A DNA stretch of 64,000 nt, taken from assembly GCA_965216645.1 (NCBI GenBank), contig CBDCGJ010000047.1, positions 1-64,000 of the forward strand. The letters are read 5' to 3'. The DNA comes from CBDCGJ01 sp965216645. GTDB lineage: Bacteria > Pseudomonadota > Alphaproteobacteria > GCA-2731375. The position numbers and the translations under genes were made by a program. Below the pieces are notes generated by a model, which did no database searches, was not told the DNA's origin, and saw nothing but the letters and a program-made list of their open reading frames with translations. Shown here piece after piece: positions 53,334 to 60,756 of the stretch (position 1 is the stretch's first letter; each line of letters starts with the position of its first letter).

Positions 53334-53361
53334 AAAGGGGCGGGTCATCCCGCCCCTTTTT
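53334..53361. terminator. Bidirectional Rho-independent terminator
   Basis: The stem AAAGGGGCGGG / CCCGCCCCTTT has a TCAT loop and runs into TTTTT. It separates the convergent hsp20 and M20 deacylase genes. Confidence 0.85.
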
Positions 53362-53403
53362 GCTTGTGCCGTCGTCTGCGAGCGAGACTTGATGGCGCAC
53401 CGT

Positions 53404-54684
53404 CTAGCTCTCGACCACGCCGCACCAGTCGGCCATGAAAAGGGCGATGGTTTCGGTCACGCGGCGGGTGCTGTCGAGATCGACGCATTCGTTGAAGCCG
53501 TGGACGTCGCGGGCGATTGGACCGTAGACCATGCCGGGAATATCGGCATAAAGGCCGAAGAAGCGGGCATCGGTGGTGCCGGTGCTTGCCCGGCCTTCCA
53601 GATCCGCGCCGTTGACCAGCTTGTGGTATTGCTCCAGCACGGCGGTCGGCACTTCGGCATTCTCGAGGATGTAACCCTCCGCCAGGAAGCCATGATAGTC
53701 GATCTCCGGCGGGATATTGCTCATGAAGGAATCGCCGGCGGCGGCGCTGCGAATGCAATTCTCGATCTCACGCCGCCGTGCCCAGATATCGTCGTCGGCG
53801 TAGATGGCGGCGCGCAGGTCGAAACGGCACCAGGACGGCACCGAGGCCGGGTAGTCGCCGCCCTCGATCATGCCGATATTGAAGTTGATGGGATGCTCCA
53901 GGTCGGCATGGTGGGGATGCAGATGCTTTTCCGCATTCCAGGATTCTTCCAACTCTTCTAGCGCTTGGATCAAGCGGATCGCTGCCTTGATGGCATTGTT
54001 GCCTTTCTGGGCATAGGCGGCGTGGGCCGGTAGACCTTTGACCGTGACCTGCATCCAGATGGTGCCGGTCTGCGCTTTGCCTAATCGCTCTGCGCTCGGT
54101 TCCGGAATGATTGCCGCCTCGGCGCGGTAACCGCGCGCCAGACAGGCAAGCGCGCCGTTGCCGGTGCACTCTTCCTCGATCACCGACTGAATGAAAACAT
54201 CGGCGGCTGGGGCCAATCCGGCGCGGCGCAAGGCTTTGTAGGCGTAGAGGCAGGAAACCAGGCCCGCCTTCATGTCGCCGGCGCCCCGGCCATAAAGCCA
54301 TTTGCCGTCGCGCCGCGGCTCATAGGGTGGGGAGGCCCACATCTCCACCGGCCCTTCCGGCACCACGTCGATATGGCCGTTCAGGATCAAGCTCTTGCCC
54401 TTGACGCTGTCGGCACGGTGGCTGCCGACCACGTTGAAGGCGTTTTCGTAGGAGATCGAAACCGGCGAGAATCCAGGCAGATGTTCGATATCCTCAATCC
54501 GCACCTGCCAACGATCGACGCTCAACCCTTCGTCGCGGAAGGCGCGGGCCATGAAATCCTGGGCCGTATGTTCCTGGCCGCGTAAGGAAGGGAATCGGAC
54601 GAGGTCAGAGGTAAAGGAAACTTGGTCTTCGAAATTGTCGGCGACGGCGGCACGAATGCGCCGGGTCAGGTCTTCGTTCAGCAT
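53404..54684 (-). CDS. M20-family deacylase (ArgE/DapE type)
   Basis: The 426-residue dizinc amidohydrolase has NGHIDVVPEGP near residue 88 with the first metal His and Asp. GRGAGDMKAGL near residue 118 holds the bridging Asp, EEECTGNG near residue 154 the catalytic Glu pair, and ARDVHGFNECVDL near the end the last His. Family members remove acyl groups from acetylornithine, succinyl-diaminopimelate or similar. ATG at 54682-54684 gives the family length; the frame extends 27 codons upstream without support. The exact substrate is open. Confidence 0.9.
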   Translation of the reverse strand: MLNEDLTRRIRAAVADNFEDQVSFTSDLVRFPSLRGQEHTAQDFMARAFRDEGLSVDRWQVRIEDIEHLPGFSPVSISYENAFNVVGSHRADSVKGKSLILNGHIDVVPEGPVEMWASPPYEPRRDGKWLYGRGAGDMKAGLVSCLYAYKALRRAGLAPAADVFIQSVIEEECTGNGALACLARGYRAEAAIIPEPSAERLGKAQTGTIWMQVTVKGLPAHAAYAQKGNNAIKAAIRLIQALEELEESWNAEKHLHPHHADLEHPINFNIGMIEGGDYPASVPSWCRFDLRAAIYADDDIWARRREIENCIRSAAAGDSFMSNIPPEIDYHGFLAEGYILENAEVPTAVLEQYHKLVNGADLEGRASTGTTDARFFGLYADIPGMVYGPIARDVHGFNECVDLDSTRRVTETIALFMADWCGVVES

Positions 54685-54771
54685 TGTAAATGGACTCGCG
54701 AGAAAATATTGGGTCGATAAGAGGCGGGAAGCGGACAAACTAGGCGATACAGGACGGCGCTTCAAGCGGGG

Positions 54772-55392
54772 TCAATCAAGTATGCCATCGCGGGTCAGTT
54801 CCGCGAAAACCGTTGTCTCCATGATCTTCGGCAGCTTGTCGTAGTCGTCGTCGAACAACAGGAGGATATTGGTTCCGTTTCCGTTCAGCGCGAACACCTT
54901 CGTCGAGTGATCGATCAGATATTGATCGCCCTGGCCGTCGCGAACGGCCGTGACGCCGAAGGTCTCCATGGCCCGTTCTATCTGCGCGGTCGTGCCGGAA
55001 ATACCAATAACGGCATCTCCGAAAGAGGCCGCATAGGCCTTCACCGCCGCTGGCGTGTCCCGGTCCGGATCGACGGTGATAAAAAGGGCGACGACGTTAC
55101 GGCCCTTTTCCCGCCACGTTTCCGCCTCCGCCGCGAGGATGCTTAGGGTTGTCGGGCAGACATCGGGGCAGAAGGTATAGCCGAAATAGACGAGCGCGAT
55201 GCTGTCGCCCAACCGGGACACGTCCCAGGGCTGTCCGCCGCCGTCGAGCAGGATGAGCGCGCGGATCTCCTCCGCCTCCCACTTGCTCGCCAGGCGGTAG
55301 GAGTTCAGAATGACCGTGGCAAAGATCGCCAGGAACGCGCCCCACCAAGCGATCAGGAGAATTATCTTTCGATGTTTGCGCGGCTCAAGCAT
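54772..55392 (-). CDS. SCO1/SenC/PrrC-family copper chaperone
   Basis: The 206-residue protein has one N-terminal membrane helix (IILLIAWWGAFLAIFATVIL) and a thioredoxin-like domain in the periplasm. Cys75 and Cys79 (FCPDVCP) and His162 (IDHST) are the copper ligands of SCO proteins. It helps assemble the CuA centre of cytochrome oxidase. The ATG at 55390-55392 starts just before the helix; a longer frame begins at 55428. Confidence 0.92.
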   Translation of the reverse strand: MLEPRKHRKIILLIAWWGAFLAIFATVILNSYRLASKWEAEEIRALILLDGGGQPWDVSRLGDSIALVYFGYTFCPDVCPTTLSILAAEAETWREKGRNVVALFITVDPDRDTPAAVKAYAASFGDAVIGISGTTAQIERAMETFGVTAVRDGQGDQYLIDHSTKVFALNGNGTNILLLFDDDYDKLPKIMETTVFAELTRDGILD

Positions 55393-55521
55393 GTCGACAA
55401 TTCGATCTGGTGGATGCTCCTCGCCCAAGCGTTGCTGCTTCTCTTCGCGGCGGCGCTGCCGTTCTTCATGACCGCGACCTTGAAAAACTTCGTCTTGGTC
55501 ACCTGCGGCGGATTTTCATGA
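55372..55521 (+). CDS. Possible small membrane protein overlapping the SCO1 start
   Basis: On the plus strand an ATG at 55372 opens a 49-codon frame ending at the TGA at 55519-55521. It encodes one clear transmembrane helix (WWMLLAQALLLLFAAALPFF). Roughly 80 percent of its third codon positions are G or C, as in the real genes here, and AGGAGA lies upstream, although 13 bases from the start. It overlaps the SCO1 5' end on the opposite strand. I do not recognise a family; it may be a chance frame. Confidence 0.35.
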   Translation: MFARLKHVDNSIWWMLLAQALLLLFAAALPFFMTATLKNFVLVTCGGFS

Positions 55522-55544
55522 GCGCCGGCCGGCGGCGAAATTGA

Positions 55545-55958
55545 TTAAGCTTTGCCGGGCGGGCTTTTGGCAAACCACTCGACGATCGCCGGCATATGCT
55601 TTTCAAAACCGCCAGGCGTACCAAGATTAAGCGCACCGGCGCGTTGCGACGATCGGTTTTCGAAGGTGTGGGTGACGCCGCCGGGCGCCAACACGAACGC
55701 GCCTTTCGGCGCCTCGATCCAATCCTCGCCAACTTGGAAATGCATTACGCCTTCAATGACATAGAACACGTCGTCCTCGGGGTGGCTGTGGGCAGGCGGG
55801 CCTTGGGTATGGGGCTCAAGCCACCATTCGGAGACATTGTAGAGATTTGCTGTCTCGTCGCCGTCCGCTTTGAAAACCGCGGTCATGCCGCCCATTTCGT
55901 AGACCCGACCTTCGCCGGGTTCGAGAAAAATGCCCGCCCGATTGTCGGTATTCGCCAT
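55545..55958 (-). CDS. Cupin-domain protein
   Basis: The 137-residue protein is a single beta-barrel cupin. Motif 1 is PPAHSHPEDDVFYVIEG near residue 55, supplying two His and a Glu for metal, and motif 2 is APGGVTHTFENRS near residue 93, supplying the last His. Many such proteins are dioxygenases, isomerases or sensors; the substrate is unknown. It ends the minus-strand series after the alpha/beta hydrolase, which stops three bases before it. Confidence 0.85.
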   Translation of the reverse strand: MANTDNRAGIFLEPGEGRVYEMGGMTAVFKADGDETANLYNVSEWWLEPHTQGPPAHSHPEDDVFYVIEGVMHFQVGEDWIEAPKGAFVLAPGGVTHTFENRSSQRAGALNLGTPGGFEKHMPAIVEWFAKSPPGKA

Positions 55959-55961
55959 AGC

Positions 55962-56756
55962 TTAGCCTCCGTGGAATGCCTTCAGCGCGTCAAGGGTCTC
56001 GTCCGGATACTCGATCATCAAATTATGGCCGGCGCCCGGTACGATGTCGATCCGTGGCGCCTTGAACTTGGTGGCATAAGCTTTGCCGGCTTTCAACGGT
56101 GTCATCATGTCGGCGCCCGCCAATATGAACTGAACAGGGCAGGCTATTGCCTGGGCCGCATCGTCACCACCGTCGTAGTCGTGGCAGGCCTTGAGGTCGG
56201 CATGCAAGGTGCCGTCCGGTGCTTGGGTGGAGACGCGCAGGCCCGCGCCGGTCATCCAGATCCCAGGTACCCGATTGCCGCCCATACCGGCGGCGCGGCC
56301 GAAGGACCAGGCGACGAGGCGGTCGTTGGCGACCGGTTCGTCCGCCGCCGCCGGCACCATCAAGGGATCGCCGACCGGCATCGGGTAGGACATGGCGAGA
56401 AGGCTGATCGCGGCGATGCGGTCCGGATGCCGCGCCGCCGCTTCGACGGCGATCAAAGCACCGAGGCTGTGGCCGACAATGGTGGCTTTGTCGACACCCG
56501 CCGCGTCTAGCAAGGCGATCAACCAGTCGGCTAAGTCCGGCACATTGTCGAGCGCGGTGCCGCCGCTGCGGCCATGCCCCGGCAGATCGACGGCCATCAC
56601 GCCAAAACCATGCCAGGCGAAATAGCGGGTTTGCAGGTTCCAAACGGTGCGATTGAACGACGCGCCGTGGAGGAACACCAGGCAGGGTTTGGCCGGGTCG
56701 AAGTCGCGGCCACCGGTGGCGGCGAAGACGGTTTCGCCATTGACCTTCAGTTCCAT
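55962..56756 (-). CDS. Alpha/beta hydrolase
   Basis: The 264-residue protein has the oxyanion-hole LHGASFN near residue 29, the DLPGHGRS strand near residue 57 and the nucleophile elbow GHSLG near residue 94 (catalytic Ser). An FILAGADMMTP acid strand and a GAGHN His loop near residue 244 complete the triad. It probably cleaves an ester, lactone or C-C bond, but the substrate is not evident. It follows metY by four bases, so the three genes metY, hydrolase and cupin form one transcript. Confidence 0.88.
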   Translation of the reverse strand: MELKVNGETVFAATGGRDFDPAKPCLVFLHGASFNRTVWNLQTRYFAWHGFGVMAVDLPGHGRSGGTALDNVPDLADWLIALLDAAGVDKATIVGHSLGALIAVEAAARHPDRIAAISLLAMSYPMPVGDPLMVPAAADEPVANDRLVAWSFGRAAGMGGNRVPGIWMTGAGLRVSTQAPDGTLHADLKACHDYDGGDDAAQAIACPVQFILAGADMMTPLKAGKAYATKFKAPRIDIVPGAGHNLMIEYPDETLDALKAFHGG

Positions 56757-56760
56757 GTCC

Positions 56761-58056
56761 TCACCCCCGCTGCGACGCTTTTAGGGCGCGACCCAGATCG
56801 TCGATCAGATCCTTGGCATCTTCCAGCCCAACCGAGAGCCGCACCATGTCCTCGCCGATCCCGGCCGCCTTCAGGGCGTCGGCATCCATTTGCTGGTGGG
56901 TGGTGGAGGCCGGATGGATCACCAGGCTTTTCGCGTCGCCCACATTGGCCAGATGACTGAAGAGACCCAGTGCCTCGATCAGTTTGCGCCCGGCTTCCCG
57001 TCCGCCCTTGACCCCGAAGCAGAAGATGGCACCGCAACCGTCCGGCAGCAGGCTCTGCGCCAGATTGTGGTCGGGGTGGTCCGGCAGTTCCGGATAGCTG
57101 ACCCAGGAAACGGCATCGTTCTGGGACAGGAACTCGACAACTTGCCGGGCATTGGCGACATGGCGGCTCATCCGTAGGGGCAGGGTCTCCACGCCCTGTA
57201 GAATGTAGAAGGCGTTTTGCGGGCTCATGCAGGCGCCGAAGTCGCGCAGGCCTTCGGCCCGGGCCCGCATGACGAAGGCGGCGGGACCGAACTCCTCCGC
57301 GAAGTCCATGCCGTGATAGCCGTCGTAGGGCTCGCTCAAGGTGGGGAACTTGCCGGATGCGTCCCAGTCGAAGCCGCCACCGTCGACAAGCACGCCGCCA
57401 ATAGCGACGCCGTGACCGCCCAAAAACTTGGTCGCCGAATGGCTCACGATATCCGCGCCATGCTCAAAGGGTCGGAACAGATAGGGTGTCGCGAAGGTGT
57501 TGTCGATCATCAGCGGCAGACCGTTATCGTGCGCGACCTTCGCCACCTCCGGCATGTTCATGACTTCCAGACCGGGATTGCCCAGGGTTTCGCCGTAGAC
57601 CAGTCGGGTGTTGGGGCGGATCGCGTCGGCAAAGGCTTTCGGGTCCCTCGGATCGACGAAAGTGGTTTCGATGCCGAAGCGGGGCAGGGTGTGTTGGAGG
57701 ATATTGTGGCTGCCGCCATAGATCGATGCGGACGAAACGATATGGCTGCCGTGATCCATCAGGGTGGCGATGCCCAAATGCAGGGCGGCCTGGCCGCTGG
57801 CCGTGCAGACCGCGCCGACGCCGCCCTCCAGCGCGGCAATCCGCTCCTCTAAAACCGAGACCGTCGGATTTGAGATGCGCGAATAGATATGTCCGGCCCG
57901 CTCGAGATTGAACAATGCGGCGGCATGATCCGTATCGTCGAAAACGTAAGATGTGGTTTGATAGATCGGCTGGGCGCGTGCACCGTAAAGCGGGTCCGGT
58001 TTCTGGCCCGCGTGGAGACTGAGTGTCGATAGATTGCCGCGGTCCGAATTCGCCAT
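56761..58056 (-). CDS. metY: O-acetylhomoserine sulfhydrylase MetY
   Basis: The 431-residue PLP enzyme of the Cys/Met metabolism family has LSLHAGQKPDP at the start. It also has YSRISNPTVSVLEERIAALEGG near residue 57, IVSHSATKFLGGHG near residue 202 with the Schiff-base lysine, and the C-terminal HPASTTHQQ near residue 370. The length and the GQxPDP start fit O-acetylhomoserine aminocarboxypropyltransferase rather than cystathionine synthase. It makes homocysteine from O-acetylhomoserine and sulfide. ATG at 58054-58056 follows a GGGGG ribosome site that lies inside an alternative hairpin. Confidence 0.92.
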   Translation of the reverse strand: MANSDRGNLSTLSLHAGQKPDPLYGARAQPIYQTTSYVFDDTDHAAALFNLERAGHIYSRISNPTVSVLEERIAALEGGVGAVCTASGQAALHLGIATLMDHGSHIVSSASIYGGSHNILQHTLPRFGIETTFVDPRDPKAFADAIRPNTRLVYGETLGNPGLEVMNMPEVAKVAHDNGLPLMIDNTFATPYLFRPFEHGADIVSHSATKFLGGHGVAIGGVLVDGGGFDWDASGKFPTLSEPYDGYHGMDFAEEFGPAAFVMRARAEGLRDFGACMSPQNAFYILQGVETLPLRMSRHVANARQVVEFLSQNDAVSWVSYPELPDHPDHNLAQSLLPDGCGAIFCFGVKGGREAGRKLIEALGLFSHLANVGDAKSLVIHPASTTHQQMDADALKAAGIGEDMVRLSVGLEDAKDLIDDLGRALKASQRG

Positions 58057-58061
58057 AGGGT

Positions 58062-58107
58062 CCCCCAATTATTTGGGGCCGCTGGGCGAAACTTCACCCG
58101 CGGCCCC
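58062..58107 (-). promoter_or_regulatory. Two-state leader of metY (candidate riboregulator)
   Basis: On the minus strand a strong hairpin (GGGGCCGC / GCGGCCCC, 58075-58107) shares its CCCC with a second hairpin (CCCCAA-ATAA-TTGGGG, 58063-58078) that covers the GGGGG Shine-Dalgarno five bases before the ATG. The two cannot form together, which is the layout of a translational switch. It does not look like a SAM-II riboswitch to me, so the class is unassigned. Confidence 0.45.
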
Positions 58108-58402
58108 TTATCGTGCCTCTACCTGCCAGACTCGCGTACAAGAAAGCCGAACTTTATGTGTCAAATTATCCATCGGTCAAGTGTTAAATTGCCGATGTAG
58201 TGCAATTTGCCACATATATTTTTCAGCGGATTTCCGCCAAAAAAGGAGCCGTCGCGGTGAAGCAACGGCTCAAGTCCAACAGGGAGGCAAATACGAACTG
58301 GTCGGGGGCCAGTTCTTGAACGTTCCATATGACGAACGCTCAGTAACCACCGTTATAAAGCTTGTTTGTTAAGAATAAGTTTAAGGCAGAAATATTTTGC
58401 CT
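58108..58402. other. Intergenic stretch with two hairpins and a possible leader peptide
   Basis: The space between metY and DUF1192 is AT-richer than its surroundings. Two perfect seven-base hairpins lie at 58246-58271 (GAGCCGT / ACGGCTC) and 58295-58315 (GAACTGG / CCAGTTC). Between and across them an AAAAGGAG site and a GTG at 58257 open a 20-codon frame ending TGA. No T-tract follows either hairpin. It could be a small RNA or a leader, but I have no family match. Confidence 0.3.
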
Positions 58403-58585
58403 TCAGGATTTGAAAACGGCGTCGGCGGCGCCCCGGGCCGATTGCTTGTCCGCGATCATCGCCTCGGCGCGCTCGATTTCCGCCCGCAGCGCGTCGATAT
58501 ACTCGCCCAATGCCTCAACCGACATGATCTCGAGATTTTTCCGCTGGGCCGGATTCTTCGCCTGTAACTCGTCCTCGTCTATCAT
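58403..58585 (-). CDS. DUF1192 small protein
   Basis: The 60-residue protein has the DUF1192 layout: acidic start (IDEDEL), a IMSVEALGEYIDALRAEIERAEAM helix and a SARGAADAVFKS end. It is a short alphaproteobacterial family of unknown role. ATG at 58583-58585 begins the conserved part. It is divergent from the quinone oxidoreductase, which starts 75 bases away; this pairing is common in alphaproteobacteria as far as I know. Confidence 0.8.
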   Translation of the reverse strand: MIDEDELQAKNPAQRKNLEIMSVEALGEYIDALRAEIERAEAMIADKQSARGAADAVFKS

Positions 58586-58660
58586 TTCCGCCGCTCCGCT
58601 TGTTGCCGAACCTGGTTCACGGTAAGAAGCATTCTCCACACTGACAAGCGAGAGGCTAGC

Positions 58661-59662
58661 ATGGCGACCTTGCCGGATGAAATGATCGCGATTGAGATTT
58701 CCGAACCGGGCGGGCCGGACGTTTTGCAGCCCGCTCGGATCGCACGGCCGGACCCGGTCTTGGGCGAGGTGCTGATCAAAGTCGCCGCTGCCGGCGTCAA
58801 CCGGCCCGACGTTATGCAGCGCCAAGGTGGCTACCCGCCGCCGCCCGGCGCGCCAGATACGCCGGGACTGGAAATCGCAGGCGAAGTGGTCGCGCTGGGT
58901 CCGCAAGTCAGCGACCTGAACCTAGGCGACCGGGTCTGCGCGTTGGTCGCGGGCGGCGGTTATGCGGAATATTGCGTGGCGCCGGTGGCGCAATGTCTGC
59001 CGGTGCCGGATGGCTACGACATGGTCCAGGCGGCGGCCCTGCCGGAAACCTTTTTTACTGTGTGGACCAACCTGTTCCAGCGCGGCGGCTTGACCGGGGG
59101 CGAAAGTATTTTGATCCACGGCGGTTCAAGCGGCATCGGCACGACGGCCATTCAATTGGCGAACGCGTTCGGTGCCCGGGTTTTCGCAACGGCCGGCAAT
59201 GCGGAAAAGTGTCGGGTCTGTGGCGAACTCGGCGCGGAGCGGACGATCGATTACAAGACCGAGGATTTCGTGGCTGTCGTCAAGGAGCTGACCGGCGGCC
59301 GCGGCGTCGATGTGATTCTGGACATGGTCGGTGGCGACTATCTGCCCCGTAACCTGGACGCCTTGGCGGTCGAGGGCCGCTTGGTGTTGATCGCCGTGTT
59401 GAATGGCCCGAAGATCGACCGGTTCAATATGCTGCCGATTATGCTGAAGCGCCTGACCTTTACCGGATCGACCCTGAGGCCGCGCAGCGTCGAGGACAAG
59501 GCGCAGATCGCGGACGAGTTAAAAGCGCAGGTCTGGCCGTTGTTGGCAAGCGGCGCGGTCAAGCCGGTGATCGACAGCACTTTTCCTTTGGCCGACGCGG
59601 CTAAGGCTCATGCCTTGATGGATTCGAGCGCCCATATCGGGAAAATCGTGTTGACGCTGTAA
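58661..59662 (+). CDS. NAD(P)H quinone oxidoreductase, PIG3/zeta-crystallin type
   Basis: The 333-residue medium-chain dehydrogenase lacks the zinc ligands. It has VLIKVAAAGVNRPDVMQRQG near residue 37, PGLEIAGEVVALG near residue 67, the SILIHGGSSGIGTTAIQLA dinucleotide-binding fold near residue 145 and a C-terminal HIGKIVLTL. The PPPPGAPDTPGLE segment is typical of the PIG3 group. It reduces quinones with NADPH. A GAGAGG site precedes the ATG. Confidence 0.9.
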   Translation: MATLPDEMIAIEISEPGGPDVLQPARIARPDPVLGEVLIKVAAAGVNRPDVMQRQGGYPPPPGAPDTPGLEIAGEVVALGPQVSDLNLGDRVCALVAGGGYAEYCVAPVAQCLPVPDGYDMVQAAALPETFFTVWTNLFQRGGLTGGESILIHGGSSGIGTTAIQLANAFGARVFATAGNAEKCRVCGELGAERTIDYKTEDFVAVVKELTGGRGVDVILDMVGGDYLPRNLDALAVEGRLVLIAVLNGPKIDRFNMLPIMLKRLTFTGSTLRPRSVEDKAQIADELKAQVWPLLASGAVKPVIDSTFPLADAAKAHALMDSSAHIGKIVLTL

Positions 59663-59715
59663 CGCGCATATTCCGCTTTGCGTCACGGCCGCACGGCGCT
59701 ATATAGGGGCCTTCC

Positions 59716-59729
59716 CTTCAATATTGAAG
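59716..59729. promoter_or_regulatory. 14-base perfect palindrome upstream of trcR
   Basis: CTTCAATATTGAAG lies 60 bases before the trcR start, 5' to its ribosome site and near a TATATAGG sequence at about 59700. It may be an operator in the trcR promoter. Confidence 0.4.
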
Positions 59730-59789
59730 CTTGGTGTATCGGGTCGTTGTTGACAGGACCCGGATCCACCCAACGGGAGACGTATATTC

Positions 59790-60536
59790 ATGACCAAGCC
59801 TCTCATGCCAAAAGCCACCGCCGTCTGGCTGGTTGACAACACGACGTTGACTTTCGCACAGATAGCCGATTTTTGCGGCCTGCATAGTTTGGAAGTCAAA
59901 GGCATCGCTGACGGCGAGGTCGCGGTCGGTATTCAGGGCCTGGATCCGCTCGTGTCCGGCCAATTGACGCGGGAGGAGATCGATCGCTGCGCCAACGATC
60001 CGAGCGCCAAGCTGCAGATCGTCGAATCGGACATCGATATTCCCGAACCGAAGCAGAAGGGCGGCCGGTACACGCCGCTGTCCCGCCGCCAGGATCGGCC
60101 GAACGCGATCGCTTGGCTGTTGCGTAACCATCCGGAACTGTCGGACGCGCAGATTTCCAAGCTGGTCGGCACCACCAAGCCGACGATCACTTCTGTGCGG
60201 GAGCGTACCCATTGGAACATGCCGAATATCAAACCGGTCGACCCGGTGACACTGGGCCTGTGCAAACAGACCGAACTGGATTCGGCGGTGCAAAAAGGCC
60301 TGGCGAAGGAGCAGCGCGCGCGGGAGAAGGCGGAGAAGGAAGCCAAGAAAGCGCGCGATGCGCAATTGGCGGAAGCGGAAGCCGCCGGCCTGCCGTCGAC
60401 CCAGCCGCTCGACGACGCGGCCCCGGCATTCGATCAGGATGCACCGCAGCCGGACATCCCGGAAAGCTACGCCGACCTGGCCCAACCGACCGGCGAGGAC
60501 AGCGAAGAACCGCCGAAAGAACCGTTCGGGTTCTGA
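59790..60536 (+). CDS. trcR: DUF1013 cell-cycle transcriptional regulator TrcR
   Basis: The 248-residue protein has the whole DUF1013 pattern: MPKATAVWLVDNTTLTFAQIADFCG at the start, a YTPLSRRQDRPNAIAWLLRNHPELSDAQI helix-turn-helix-like core near residue 90 and THWNMPNIKPVDPVTLGLC near residue 140. A Lys/Glu/Ala-rich coiled coil and an acidic proline-rich tail follow. The family includes TrcR, a DNA-binding cell-cycle regulator tied to the CtrA network of alphaproteobacteria. The ATG follows a GGGAGA site. Its presence is strong taxonomic evidence. Confidence 0.9.
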   Translation: MTKPLMPKATAVWLVDNTTLTFAQIADFCGLHSLEVKGIADGEVAVGIQGLDPLVSGQLTREEIDRCANDPSAKLQIVESDIDIPEPKQKGGRYTPLSRRQDRPNAIAWLLRNHPELSDAQISKLVGTTKPTITSVRERTHWNMPNIKPVDPVTLGLCKQTELDSAVQKGLAKEQRAREKAEKEAKKARDAQLAEAEAAGLPSTQPLDDAAPAFDQDAPQPDIPESYADLAQPTGEDSEEPPKEPFGF

Positions 60537-60595
60537 CGTCCGTTGACGAGAGCGGCCGCCATTCATTCAACCCGTTTTACCTCATAACAAGACAG

Positions 60596-60713
60596 GTCAT
60601 GCCGGAAACGGCGCAGCCGTTATCCGGTATCTCAAGCAGAATAGAGCGCCGTCACATCGGGCGTCCCATTCCGCATGAGATCCCGGCTCGCGCTCTGCTT
60701 GGCCGGGATGACG
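60596..60713. repeat. REP-like palindromic repeat R6 (composite)
   Basis: The first half (60596-60648) nearly repeats R4 from inside the IS element. The second half ends GGCCGGGATGAC like R1 and R2. It fills the convergent gap between trcR and prpE. Confidence 0.7.
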
Positions 60714-60756
60714 ACGATGGGCTGCGATAGAACGGAGGCGATGACGACCCGCGGCG

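Noticed and set aside
58062..58200. SAM-II riboswitch upstream of metY
   Set aside because: I looked for the expected TGATTTAA and GCTAAAGG blocks near the start and did not find them. The two-hairpin layout is kept as an unassigned candidate.
34876..60713. CRISPR array
   Set aside because: The repeats are palindromic, unequal in length and kilobases apart, with no regular spacing or cas genes.
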